Below the pieces are notes generated by a model that was given only the letters and a program-made list of their open reading frames with translations, was not told the origin of the DNA and did not search any database. From JANLSE01 sp038214135 (GTDB taxonomy: Bacteria > Chloroflexota > Chloroflexia > Chloroflexales > Roseiflexaceae): a DNA stretch of 21,677 bases. The position numbers were made by a program, and so were the translations under genes. Where the stretch lies: contig JBBQSD010000109.1 of NCBI GenBank assembly GCA_038214135.1, positions 1 to 21,677 of the forward strand, in the 5' to 3' direction. Positions 1 to 8,437 of this stretch are shown in pieces (position 1 is the first letter of the stretch; every line of letters begins with the position of its first letter).

Positions 1-1
1 A

Positions 2-1120
2 ATGTCGAGCGATCAGCTGCGCGATACAGCACTCTGGTTGCTGATTACGGCAACTGTGGTGTTCCTTGCGGAGCGATTTCTGTTTCTTCTGGCGTTTTTC
101 GCAAACCCGTTACTGCTCTTCGGGCTTTCCTGGCTGCTCTCACTCATCCTCCAGCCGATTGTCCGCCGCCTTACCGATCTGCCTATACCGGTTCCCGTAC
201 GATTACGACGTGCGGCGCGCGGCGCAACAGAATGGCATATTGCGCCAGCACTGGCTGTTCCACTTGTCTATATTTTTGTATTTACACTATTGATTGTGTT
301 GGTCATCGCGCTTGTTCCAGCAATTGGGCCACAGATCATCCAGCTTGGCAATGCAATGCCAACAGCAGTGGCAACGCTAGCGAGTTGGATTCAAGCTTCC
401 GAAGATCAACTGCGCCGCTTTGGGTTCCGGGGCGATCTCAATACTATTTTGCAACCCGAGGCGTTGGCACAGCAGGTTGGGGCAATCGGCACCGCACTCG
501 TCCAGCAATCGGTTGGCATTGCCAGCAGCATCGCTTCACTGCTGTTTAGTGCGTTTTTGGTACTGATTCTCAGCTTCTACATGACAATCGATGGGCACCG
601 ATTGAGTGAGCGGGCGATTGCGATGATGCCACCGCGATTACACGAGGAGACGCGCCAGTTTCTGGAACTTGTTGATCGGGTCTTCGGTGGGTTTTTGCGC
701 GCCCAGATCCTCCAATCGGTGATCTATGGCTTTGCAACAATTATCATTATGGCTTCACTTGGCATTGGCGATGTCGCCCTCGCTGGGGTTCTCTCGGCCA
801 TCCTGGTTGCGATACCATTGATCGGATCGCTGTTTGCCCTCATTCCACCCGTCCTGATTGTGCTGGTTCAAGCCCCAGACCAGACACTCTGGCTGATTGT
901 GCTGCTATTTATCGCCCAACAAATCCTGTTCAATATGATTATGCCACGCCTCATGGGCCAGAGCGTCGGCCTGCACCCACTGCTTGTGTTTGCCGCAATG
1001 CTGATTGGCGGGACGTTTGCTGGTGGATGGGGCCTGCTGTTCGGCATTCCGGTTGCTGGTGTGATCGCCTCGGTGCTCCAGTTCCTCTACCAACGGGCTA
1101 GTCGGCGGGCATTCACCTGA
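2..1120 (+). CDS. AI-2E family (PerM/UPF0118) transporter
   Basis: This 372-residue polytopic membrane protein matches the AI-2E/PerM family, whose members are putative permeases for autoinducer-2, ions or other small solutes. Visible hydrophobic segments lie at about 10-33, 36-52, 82-108, 170-192, 238-254, 256-290, 296-313 and 325-360. The family hallmark is the C-terminal block: an Asn-Met-Ile-Met-Pro-Arg stretch (311-316), the Gly-Leu-His-Pro-Leu segment (323-327), then Gly-rich membrane helices ending in GIPVAG (348-353). The soluble stretch before the fifth segment (about 110-170) is also typical. Length is normal for the family. The ATG lies at the second base of the window, so the ribosome binding site cannot be seen and an upstream start cannot be excluded. 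The substrate cannot be told from sequence. No obvious terminator follows. Confidence 0.88.
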   Translation: MSSDQLRDTALWLLITATVVFLAERFLFLLAFFANPLLLFGLSWLLSLILQPIVRRLTDLPIPVPVRLRRAARGATEWHIAPALAVPLVYIFVFTLLIVLVIALVPAIGPQIIQLGNAMPTAVATLASWIQASEDQLRRFGFRGDLNTILQPEALAQQVGAIGTALVQQSVGIASSIASLLFSAFLVLILSFYMTIDGHRLSERAIAMMPPRLHEETRQFLELVDRVFGGFLRAQILQSVIYGFATIIIMASLGIGDVALAGVLSAILVAIPLIGSLFALIPPVLIVLVQAPDQTLWLIVLLFIAQQILFNMIMPRLMGQSVGLHPLLVFAAMLIGGTFAGGWGLLFGIPVAGVIASVLQFLYQRASRRAFT

Positions 1121-1275
1121 ACTTGACGACAGGCGTGCTCTCCAATACAATACCGCGGCTCTACGACCCTCGCTCGCATGCTGCAGCGTGACTCGGTGGC
1201 TACTAATCGCATGAGAGTCATCGAATGGTAACTGCTTCATCAGAACAAACTCAGCGGTGTGTCAGCAGCAGCACC

Positions 1276-1281
1276 TATAAT
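1276..1281 (+). promoter_or_regulatory. Putative -10 hexamer (TATAAT) for the glycosidase gene
   Basis: A perfect TATAAT lies 46 bases before the ATG at 1328. No good -35 hexamer is seen at 16-18 bp upstream, so this is a motif-only call. The ribosome binding site of the gene (CAGGAG, 1317-1322) follows. The rest of the 207-bp gap from 1121 shows nothing recognisable. Confidence 0.35.
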
Positions 1282-1327
1282 CGAACGAGAGGGCACTCAC
1301 GTCTGACAAGGGAGACAGGAGATCACA

Positions 1328-3139
1328 ATGCGGAATCGGAAGTTCGCCTCACTCGCAATGCTATTGGTCGTCCTTACTGGAATCGTGCTCGGCACAGGAA
1401 TTAGCCGCGCCGCCGATAAACCAGAACAAGTACCTCCGCCACTTCCACCATATGGCTCGCAACGCTTTAACGAGACGGGGCACACCGCCTATAATGGCTT
1501 TCTCGAATTCTGGAAGCGCACTCCCAACGCATTGTTTGTACTGGGTTTCCCGATTTCGCAGCCATTCATTGAAGAGAGCTTCAGTGAACCAGGCAAATTC
1601 TATCGTGTCCAATACTATGAGCGGGCCGTTCTCGAAGAGCATCCCGAGAATGGTGGCACACAGTATTACATTCTTGGCCGGCTGATGGGCAACCAGATCA
1701 TCAAGGGCCGCGAGAATGAGGATCCATTCCGTTCGGTTGCAAACCCGAGCGATGGTACCTGGGATGAGGCGACCCAGCACACACTGCGCAATTCGCCAGC
1801 GCCATTCCGCGATTTCTATGATCAGAATGGCGGTTTGGCCGTCTTTGGTCGGCCCAAATCAGAGCAGTTCCAGGAAAAAAACCAGGCGACTGGTGAGGTC
1901 TATTGGACGCAATATTACGAACGCCAACGCATGGAATGGCACCCCAACGAGCCAGATGCACGCTACCGTGTGCTGCTCGGCTTGCTTGGCAATGAGTATC
2001 GCGATGCAAAGCATAAGGCCAACGCAGCCTTCGACCCAAATGGCAGCGGCCCAGGGATCGGCCCTGGCAATGATCAATCCCAACCGCCACCACAAACACC
2101 GGGCTTTGTGTATGGCTATAATGCCATTCTGTATGGCGATTACAGCAACTGGCAGGATCGCAGCCGAGTGTTCGCACTCACCAAGGATACTGGCTTCGGT
2201 TGGCTGCGCCAACAGGTACGCTGGATGGATCTGCACGATAAATCTGGGGCGATCTACTGGGATGAACTCGACCGAATCGTGAATGACACCGATAAGGCCG
2301 GTATCAAGCTCATGCTCAGTATCGTTGCTGCACCAAGTTGGGCAACCGATAATGGCCGCAATGGCATGCCCAATCGCGCCAATTTCCCGAAATTCGCCTT
2401 CTTCATGAACGAGATGGCCAAGCGTTATAAGGGCAGGGTTGGTGCCTACCAGATCTGGAACGAACAAAATCTAGCTGTCGAAAACGGTGGGCGGGTTGCC
2501 AATGCAACATTCTATATGGATCTGCTGGTAACTGGCTATGACGCAGTTAAATCTGGCGATCCAAACGCAATCGTTGTTTCTGGGCCACCAGCAACAACCG
2601 AAACAAACAGCCCAACGATTGCAATCAGCGATCTCAACTTCTTCCGCCAGATGTTTGCTGACTCACGGTTTGCCTCTCACACCGATATTATCGGCGTTCA
2701 TACGGGCGGCACAAGCAACCCACCCGACACCATGTGGCCAAACCGGCCTGGCCCTGGCCCGAATTTCGTCACCAGCCGTGAGTTTTACTTCCGCCGCCTG
2801 GAAGATTACCGGGCACTGATGTTGGAATACGGCCTTGGCAATCGCCAGCTGTGGGTAACGGAGTTTGGTTGGGCAACCCGTAATAACACACCTGGCTACG
2901 AATTCGGCAATAGCACCTCACTCGATGAGCAGGCCGAATGGGTTGTGCGTGCCTATCAGATCGCCCGCACAGAATATTCGCCTTGGGTTGGCGGAATGTT
3001 CCTCTGGAATATCAACTTTGCTGTGCCATGGCAACAGAAAGAGGGTAACCCACTACACGAGCAGGCATCATTCGGCATTATCAATGGCGATTGGAGCCCG
3101 CGCCCTGCCTATAACGCACTCAAGAATATGCCCAAGTAA
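1328..3139 (+). CDS. Secreted clan-A glycoside hydrolase with duplicated N-terminal module
   Basis: The 603-residue protein starts with a Sec signal peptide (basic 1-5, hydrophobic 7-24, Ala-Ala near 28-29). Two related modules follow at about 46-127 and 150-225. Each has a phenylalanine-rich start, a Gly-Phe/Arg-Pro motif (VLGFPIS 71-77; VFGRPKS 172-178), a tyrosine-rich QYYER and a final LLG/LGRLMGN-like end. After a Gly/Pro linker (235-258) comes a TIM-barrel glycosidase domain (about 262-600). The likely acid/base is Glu379 in IWNEQN and the likely nucleophile Glu512 in WVTEFGW, the usual clan GH-A pair on strands 4 and 7 (GH39/GH5-like). It probably hydrolyses an extracellular polysaccharide or glycoside; the substrate is unknown. 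The next gene encodes a paralog of the catalytic domain. A ribosome binding site, CAGGAG, lies 6 bases before the ATG. A strong terminator follows. Confidence 0.85.
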   Translation: MRNRKFASLAMLLVVLTGIVLGTGISRAADKPEQVPPPLPPYGSQRFNETGHTAYNGFLEFWKRTPNALFVLGFPISQPFIEESFSEPGKFYRVQYYERAVLEEHPENGGTQYYILGRLMGNQIIKGRENEDPFRSVANPSDGTWDEATQHTLRNSPAPFRDFYDQNGGLAVFGRPKSEQFQEKNQATGEVYWTQYYERQRMEWHPNEPDARYRVLLGLLGNEYRDAKHKANAAFDPNGSGPGIGPGNDQSQPPPQTPGFVYGYNAILYGDYSNWQDRSRVFALTKDTGFGWLRQQVRWMDLHDKSGAIYWDELDRIVNDTDKAGIKLMLSIVAAPSWATDNGRNGMPNRANFPKFAFFMNEMAKRYKGRVGAYQIWNEQNLAVENGGRVANATFYMDLLVTGYDAVKSGDPNAIVVSGPPATTETNSPTIAISDLNFFRQMFADSRFASHTDIIGVHTGGTSNPPDTMWPNRPGPGPNFVTSREFYFRRLEDYRALMLEYGLGNRQLWVTEFGWATRNNTPGYEFGNSTSLDEQAEWVVRAYQIARTEYSPWVGGMFLWNINFAVPWQQKEGNPLHEQASFGIINGDWSPRPAYNALKNMPK

Positions 3140-3151
3140 GGAACATCCTGG

Positions 3152-3195
3152 CCCCCTGTGGTATCGTAGTACATGCGATGCCACAGGGGGTTTTT
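3152..3195 (+). terminator. Rho-independent terminator after the first glycosidase
   Basis: The left arm 3152-3166 (CCCCCTGTGGTATCG) pairs with 3176-3190 (CGATGCCACAGGGGG) over 15 bp with a single G-U wobble and a 9-base loop, followed directly by TTTTT at 3191-3195. This separates the two glycosidase genes transcriptionally. Confidence 0.93.
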
Positions 3196-3248
3196 ACATG
3201 TATGAGGCCATTATCAGATTTGACTCAGCGGTTATGTAGCCTGCTGCT

Positions 3249-3287
3249 CATCTTCATCGTATATACTGCTAGAGGAAACTGAAGATG
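3249..3287 (+). promoter_or_regulatory. Dyad CATCTTCA/TGAAGATG enclosing a TATACT -10-like hexamer
   Basis: An exact 8-base inverted repeat (3249-3256 and 3280-3287) brackets TATACT at 3262-3267, ahead of the GTG at 3307. It could be an operator over the promoter or a hairpin in the 5' leader. No convincing -35 was found, so the promoter is tentative. Confidence 0.3.
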
Positions 3288-3306
3288 CCTTCTTAAGGAG
3301 AGCCGT

Positions 3307-4647
3307 GTGTATAACCAATGGTATTCTCGCGCCCGTATCAGTGCTGCTGCTGCACTGCTCAGTATCATTCTGGCTGCCTGTGGCGGGGCACCCCAAGCAG
3401 CCCAACCAACTGCTGCCCAACCAACTGCCCCATCGACAGAACAACCAACCATCAAGCCCAATGACACGAGTAGCCAGCCAACTGTGGCACCCGAGCCAAA
3501 GCCGACCGAACAACCAGCTCCAACCGCGGAGCCGCAGGGTATCTTCGAGCCTGGTACGCCAATTCGCACCCGCAACACCCAATATGGTGTCGTCAGCCAT
3601 CTGTACTATACCGATAGAAATCGGGTTCTGACGCTGACCAATATTGCAGGGTTCACCTGGACTCGCCAGCAGATCCAGTGGAAGGATCTGGAAGGGCCAG
3701 AACCAGGTAATTATGCCTGGGGCGATCTTGATGGGATTGTCAACGATACGGCCACGAACAATGTCAAACTGCTGATCAGTATTGTCAAATCACCAACATT
3801 CTATAACCCCACCAATGGGCTGCCAAGCGATCCAAAATCGATGGGCGATTTTGTCGAAGCCATGATGAAACGCTATGGCGATAAGATTACCGCCGTCGAG
3901 ATCTGGAACGAACAGAACCTGGCCGTCGAAAATGGTGGCCGTGTTACCGCCGATGATGCTGGTCATTATGTTGATATTCTGGTTGAATGCTATAATCGGA
4001 TCAAGGCGATCAGCCCCAATACGATTGTATTGGCCGGTGCGCCATCATCGACAGCCTTTGAGCGCGAGGATGTGGCACTGCCAGACGAGAAATACTACCG
4101 AGCAATGTATAGCTATAAGGATGGGCTGATCAAAAGCCATTTCGATGCCCAGGCTGTGCATCCAGGCGGTGCGGCCAACTCTCCAGGCACGCTGTTCCCC
4201 GATAACCCGAATACGATTGCGGATTGCCCACCCGAATTGGGAACCTGCTGGACCGATAATGCAACCCATTATTTCCGGCATATGGAAAACGTTCGGCGCT
4301 TTATGGTCGAGGAGGGCGTTGGCGATCATCAGATGTGGGTGACTGAGTTCGGCTGGGCGACCAAGAATAATACGCCTGGCTATGAGTTCGGGAACTTTGT
4401 CTCAACCGAGCAGCAATCGACATATATTGTTGATGCGATGAAGATGGCCCACGACAAATACAAAGATGAGAATGGCAAGCCCTGGGTTGGCGTGATGTTT
4501 CTGTGGAACATGAACTTCGCCGTTCTGTGGGGTGGCGAAGGCAACCCAGACCACGAGCAGGCCGCATTTGGTATTCTCAATCCGGATTGGAGCCCGCGCC
4601 CATCATTCCTAGCGATTCAGAGTTACCTGGCCAGTATCAAGAAGTAA
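3307..4647 (+). CDS. Lipoprotein clan-A glycoside hydrolase, paralog of the upstream gene
   Basis: The 446-residue protein starts at a GTG, chosen because AAGGAG (3295-3300) sits 6 bases upstream. It has a lipoprotein signal with lipobox Leu22-Ala-Ala-Cys25 and so is probably anchored to the cell surface. A Pro/Thr/Gln-rich linker (about 28-80) leads to a TIM-barrel glycosidase domain (88-446). Glu202 in IWNEQN (acid/base) and Glu347 in WVTEFGW (nucleophile) are the expected clan GH-A catalytic pair. The stretch NEQNLAVENGGRV is identical in the upstream secreted enzyme, and the whole barrel aligns, so the two arose by duplication. This copy lacks the two N-terminal modules and instead has a low-complexity tether. 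GH39/GH5-like is the nearest guess; the substrate is unknown. The catalytic domain has a Cys pair (Cys307, Cys314) absent from the paralog. Confidence 0.85.
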   Translation: MYNQWYSRARISAAAALLSIILAACGGAPQAAQPTAAQPTAPSTEQPTIKPNDTSSQPTVAPEPKPTEQPAPTAEPQGIFEPGTPIRTRNTQYGVVSHLYYTDRNRVLTLTNIAGFTWTRQQIQWKDLEGPEPGNYAWGDLDGIVNDTATNNVKLLISIVKSPTFYNPTNGLPSDPKSMGDFVEAMMKRYGDKITAVEIWNEQNLAVENGGRVTADDAGHYVDILVECYNRIKAISPNTIVLAGAPSSTAFEREDVALPDEKYYRAMYSYKDGLIKSHFDAQAVHPGGAANSPGTLFPDNPNTIADCPPELGTCWTDNATHYFRHMENVRRFMVEEGVGDHQMWVTEFGWATKNNTPGYEFGNFVSTEQQSTYIVDAMKMAHDKYKDENGKPWVGVMFLWNMNFAVLWGGEGNPDHEQAAFGILNPDWSPRPSFLAIQSYLASIKK

Positions 4648-4674
4648 GCTCAGGAAGCACAACGATATGTGTAC

Positions 4675-4694
4675 GGGCGCGATATATCGCGCCC
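4675..4694. repeat. Perfect 20-bp palindrome GGGCGCGATATATCGCGCCC
   Basis: The palindrome is exact over 20 bases and lies 27 bases after the glycosidase stop and 24 bases before the next ATG. The flanks (GTAC on the left, CTGC on the right) suggest a decayed member of a GTAGGGGCG-type extragenic hairpin family. A T-rich tract follows only after 10 bases, so it is a poor terminator. It could be an operator or a repeat. Confidence 0.7.
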
Positions 4695-4718
4695 CTGCGG
4701 ATTTTGGTAGAAGAATCA

Positions 4719-5798
4719 ATGACCACAATACGACATCTTGCCAATCGCGTCCTCAGATTATCGGGCAATCTGTTTGCCTGGGGCATGCTTGCATACAGCC
4801 TGGGATTATTGGTTCTAACCATACTATGGGCATCTGGCCCTTCCAAAACCTGGTGGCTGGCGCTCACGAATATCTTTGCATTTTATCTATTTGTACCATT
4901 GCCGGTATTGATCCTACTCGCATTGCGTAGCCGTTCTGTGCCATTACATAGCGCTACCTGGTTAATGCTCATACTCTTTCTGGGTCAGTTTGGCATGTGG
5001 CTGCTTCCGCCACATGCAGCGCCTAGTGAGGGGCGGGCATTGCGATTGCTGACGTTTAATCACTACTACTACAATTCGCAACCAGAGGCTGTTACCGCTG
5101 CGATCCGTGCCCAGCGTGCCGATATCGTGACGCTTGAAGAATTATCGTATACCGTTGCGGACCACGTTTCGGAGGATCTGGCCGATATATACCCATATCG
5201 TTATCTACAACCAGGGCTAGGTTGGGCCGGGCAGGGAGTGCTCAGCCGCTTTCCAATTATCGAACAGGAACGGTTGTATGATATTGGACTGCAGCGGTTG
5301 GTGCTGGATATTGATGGAACCCATGTGACGCTGTTGAATGCCCACTTGCCATCACCAAAGTATAGTTATACATGGCGAGCAGATCGGCGAATCCCTGTTC
5401 TCGATGATTATAACCCGAGCCTGCGTGAGTGGACGCTGCCGCTGTTGCTTAAGGCAATCGATACAACCACAGGCCCGCTGATCGCAATGGGCGATTTTAA
5501 CACCGCTGAACGTGAGGAAAGTTATAATCAAATTGCACAACGCATGACCGATAGCTATCGATCAACAAACTGGGGCCTTGGGGCAACCTACCCAAAGGCT
5601 AAGGAAGCAGATCTGCGCCAGATCTTGCCAGCCTTGGTGCGGATCGATTATATATGGGTTCGTGATAGAATAACACCAAGTTCTTCCTGGGTTAACTGCG
5701 CGAGTGTTGGATCGGATCATTGTATGGTTGGTGCAGAAGTATATTTGAACACAACGGCGGCCAACAGCGCGCCGGAAGGGAGGTGGTGGCCATGGTAG
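4719..5798 (+). CDS. Membrane-anchored endonuclease/exonuclease/phosphatase (EEP) family protein
   Basis: The 359-residue protein has three predicted transmembrane helices at about 13-37, 46-68 and 77-97, then a full EEP domain (107-343). Motifs are visible in order: LTFNHYYYN (111-119) with the first-strand Asn, DIVTLEEL (135-142) with the metal-binding Glu141, GVLSRFPI (173-180), NAHLP (207-211), MGDFN (257-261) with Asp259 and Asn261, RIDYIWV (308-314), and GSDH (331-334) with the catalytic Asp-His pair. EEP domains cleave phosphodiesters in nucleic acids, phospholipids or phosphoinositides; membrane-tethered bacterial versions are of unknown substrate. The start at 4719 was chosen because the longer open frame would begin inside the preceding glycosidase and the three-helix domain begins here. 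Its ribosome binding site is weak. The C-terminal tail (about 345-359) is Trp-rich. Confidence 0.82.
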   Translation: MTTIRHLANRVLRLSGNLFAWGMLAYSLGLLVLTILWASGPSKTWWLALTNIFAFYLFVPLPVLILLALRSRSVPLHSATWLMLILFLGQFGMWLLPPHAAPSEGRALRLLTFNHYYYNSQPEAVTAAIRAQRADIVTLEELSYTVADHVSEDLADIYPYRYLQPGLGWAGQGVLSRFPIIEQERLYDIGLQRLVLDIDGTHVTLLNAHLPSPKYSYTWRADRRIPVLDDYNPSLREWTLPLLLKAIDTTTGPLIAMGDFNTAEREESYNQIAQRMTDSYRSTNWGLGATYPKAKEADLRQILPALVRIDYIWVRDRITPSSSWVNCASVGSDHCMVGAEVYLNTTAANSAPEGRWWPW

Positions 5799-5909
5799 GC
5801 GATGGCGTAGATGGCGTAGATCGATCAATACAACATATCCAATCATTTGCATACTATTGCCCTGGGTTGCCAGCACAAGGAGCACCGCAGTAACCGACGC
5901 AGCGAGCGC

Positions 5910-5923
5910 GCCGGTGAACCGGC
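5910..5923 (+). other. Short leader hairpin before valS
   Basis: GCCGG-TGAA-CCGGC is a perfect 5-bp stem with a tetraloop, about 45 bases before the valS ATG. No T-box signature or other riboswitch could be recognised in 5799-5968. The only other feature there is a tandem 9-mer (GATGGCGTA twice, 5801-5818). Confidence 0.35.
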
Positions 5924-5968
5924 CACTCATTCGTTGGTGCCCAGTGCAGCACGATCAGGAGCACTGCA

Positions 5969-8437
5969 ATGGGCTTTTCCAATCGCTACGATGCCGCGCA
6001 GCACGAGCAGGACTGCCAGGCCACATGGGCCACACACCAGACATTTGCATTCGATCCAAACGACCCACGCCCGATCTTTGCCGTCGATACTCCCCCGCCG
6101 ACGGTTTCTGGCGACATCCACATCGGCCATGTCTATTCCTATGTTCAGGCCGAGGCCATGATTCGCTTCTGGCGCATGCAGGGCCGCAATGTCTATTACC
6201 CCTTTGGCTTTGATGATAATGGGCTGCCAACCGAACGATATGTCGAACGTTCGCGCAAGATTCGTGCCCGCGATCTGCCGCGTGCTGAATTCATCGCCAC
6301 ATGTTTGGAAGTCTCCCGCGATGTCGAAGATCGCTTCGAGATATTCTGGAAGAGCCTGGGGATGAGCGTTGATTGGCGGTTGCGCTATTCAACGATTGAC
6401 CCGCATGCCCGTAAGATCTCGCAGTGGTCGTTTATCGATCTCTTTCAGAAGGGCCGCATCTACCGCGCCCAGGCCCCCAATCCCTGGTGTGTCGAATGCC
6501 AAACGGCGATTGCTCAGGCGGAACTGGATGATGCCGAACGACAAACAACCTTCTATACGCTCTCATTCGAGGTTGTTAAACCCAGATCATCTGCTGAAGA
6601 TGCAATAACTCCGCAATCGACGATCTATCTGCCGATTGCGACGACACGCCCAGAACTGCTGCCGGCCTGCGTTGCCATTTTCGTGCATCCAGATGATACT
6701 CGCTATCAGGATCTGATTGGGCAGCAAGCAATTATCCCACTGATCGGGCGGCAGATTCCGATTCTGGCTGATCCAGGGGCTAACCCACAAAAAGGCACTG
6801 GTGCCGTCATGTGCTGCACCTTTGGCGATTCCGCCGATGTCGGCTGGTGGAAGGCCCATCACCTCCCACTCATTCCCCTGATTACGCGCATCGGGACACT
6901 TGGCGATAGCGCTGGAACCTATGCAGGGCTCAAACTGGCCGAGGCCCGCGCCCGCATTCTGGCCGATCTCGATGCCGCTGGGCTGCTGCTTGATGCGCGC
7001 CCGACCAGCCAATCCGTGCGTATTCACGAGCGCTGCAAGACGCCAATTGAGATATTGGAGACCAATCAGTGGTTCATTCGTGTGCTGGATCTGAAGCAAG
7101 AACTGTTGGCAGCCGGGCGGCAGATTGCATGGCATCCCGAGTATATGCGCACCCGCTATGAGCATTGGGTCGAGAACCTGAGCTGGGATTGGTGCATCTC
7201 ACGCCAGCGCTTCTATGGGGTTCCGTTTCCGGCCTGGCATTGCACCCAGTGTGGGGCCATCCTCCTGGCCGATCCAGCACAACTGCCCGTTGATCCGACT
7301 GTCGATCTACCAATTCAGGGATGCACATGTGGTGGAACGCTGCGGCCAGATGAGGATGTGATGGATACCTGGGCAACATCATCGGTGAGCCCTTTAATTG
7401 CAACACATTTCCCAGAGGCCCAGGGCCTCCAGATGTTGCCCATGCAACTGCGGCCACAGGCTCACGATATCATTCGCACATGGGCATTCGACACAATCGT
7501 TAAACATCATCTGCATTATGGGCAGATTCCCTGGGAAACGCTCATGATATCGGGCCACGCCCTGGCACCGGATGGCACCAGCATCCATAAATCGCTTGGC
7601 AATTCGCCGATTGACCCACATGTGTTGATCACACGCCATGGTGCCGATGCGGTGCGCTACTGGGCCTGTGGCGGCGGGCTAGGAGCCGATCAGCCAGTCC
7701 ATGAAAGCGAGATGAAGCAGGGTGTGCGCCTGGCCGCCAAACTATGGAGTGCGGCACGCTTTCTGGCCGGATTTGCCGAGAAGGCAGCACCATCCACAGG
7801 CACTCATTCGGCATTGCTCCCAACTGATCGAGCATTGCGCTCGTGGACACACCGAACGATTGCGCGAGCCACGACCCAGTATACGAACTATGAGTATGCA
7901 GCCGCCCGCGAAACAATCGAGCGCTTCTTCTGGGATACACTCTGCGACAATGCCCTAGAGTGGTCGAAAAGTCGGCTCTACGACCAACAGGGAGCGCCGC
8001 ACACAGCCGCCCTGGAATCGCTACAGATCGCGCTGCTAGCGACCCTCAAGCTCCTGGCTCCGATTATGCCGCATGTCACCGAGGCTATCTACCAGCAGTT
8101 ATTTGCTGATTCCGGTGCCACATTCCAATCGATCCATACCGCTGGCTGGCCCAGCGTTGATCAAGCCATGATCGACCCAACCGCCGAGCGCACCACCGAG
8201 GCGCTGATTGCCATTGGGGCGGCTGTGCGTCGCTTCAAAACCACCAATCGGCTTGGCTTAGGAACCCAGATCGCGCGGATTGTGATTGCAACCGAAGATG
8301 CCGAACTACGCGAACTTCTCAGCGCCGCTGAACCCGATCTCCGTAGCCTCACCCGAACCGAGCATATCACATGGACAACGGATTTCTCGGAAGCCGAAAC
8401 GATTGCTGTTGGTCTTGCAATCAGGATTGATCGATAA
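5969..8437 (+). CDS. valS: Valyl-tRNA synthetase, archaeal-like type
   Basis: The 822-residue class I aminoacyl-tRNA synthetase charges tRNA-Val with valine. The HIGH motif is at 51-54 inside PPPTVSGDIHIGH. The following YPFGFDDNGLPTER (77-90) block is characteristic of the archaeal/short ValS type rather than the E. coli type. The CP1 editing domain spans about 170-345, with ATTRPEL (224-230) and GTGAVMCCTFGD (276-287). Cys425/Cys428 and Cys452/Cys454 look like a zinc knuckle. The signature loop is degenerate: SIHKS (538-542) followed by LGN, keeping only the second catalytic Lys541. The anticodon-binding helical domain spans about 590-735 and a short C-terminal domain ends at 822. CAGGAG at 5956-5961 supports the ATG. 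It could be the sole ValS or a second copy. The leader shows no T-box. Confidence 0.9.
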   Translation: MGFSNRYDAAQHEQDCQATWATHQTFAFDPNDPRPIFAVDTPPPTVSGDIHIGHVYSYVQAEAMIRFWRMQGRNVYYPFGFDDNGLPTERYVERSRKIRARDLPRAEFIATCLEVSRDVEDRFEIFWKSLGMSVDWRLRYSTIDPHARKISQWSFIDLFQKGRIYRAQAPNPWCVECQTAIAQAELDDAERQTTFYTLSFEVVKPRSSAEDAITPQSTIYLPIATTRPELLPACVAIFVHPDDTRYQDLIGQQAIIPLIGRQIPILADPGANPQKGTGAVMCCTFGDSADVGWWKAHHLPLIPLITRIGTLGDSAGTYAGLKLAEARARILADLDAAGLLLDARPTSQSVRIHERCKTPIEILETNQWFIRVLDLKQELLAAGRQIAWHPEYMRTRYEHWVENLSWDWCISRQRFYGVPFPAWHCTQCGAILLADPAQLPVDPTVDLPIQGCTCGGTLRPDEDVMDTWATSSVSPLIATHFPEAQGLQMLPMQLRPQAHDIIRTWAFDTIVKHHLHYGQIPWETLMISGHALAPDGTSIHKSLGNSPIDPHVLITRHGADAVRYWACGGGLGADQPVHESEMKQGVRLAAKLWSAARFLAGFAEKAAPSTGTHSALLPTDRALRSWTHRTIARATTQYTNYEYAAARETIERFFWDTLCDNALEWSKSRLYDQQGAPHTAALESLQIALLATLKLLAPIMPHVTEAIYQQLFADSGATFQSIHTAGWPSVDQAMIDPTAERTTEALIAIGAAVRRFKTTNRLGLGTQIARIVIATEDAELRELLSAAEPDLRSLTRTEHITWTTDFSEAETIAVGLAIRIDR

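Noticed and set aside
1859..2467. 202-codon minus-strand open frame inside the first glycosidase
   Set aside because: It is antisense to a well-supported gene and has no recognisable domain or ribosome binding site; it reflects codon bias.
4503..4718. Upstream start of the EEP gene overlapping the glycosidase
   Set aside because: The extra 72 residues are the glycosidase coding sequence in another frame and show no protein character; the transmembrane domain begins after 4719.
5801..5818. Tandem 9-mer GATGGCGTA twice after the EEP stop
   Set aside because: Two short copies only; too little to call a functional repeat or CRISPR-like array.
5799..5968. T-box riboswitch before valS
   Set aside because: The position is right for an aminoacyl-tRNA synthetase leader, but no T-box bulge sequence (AGGGTGGNACCGCG-like), Stem I or terminator could be found.
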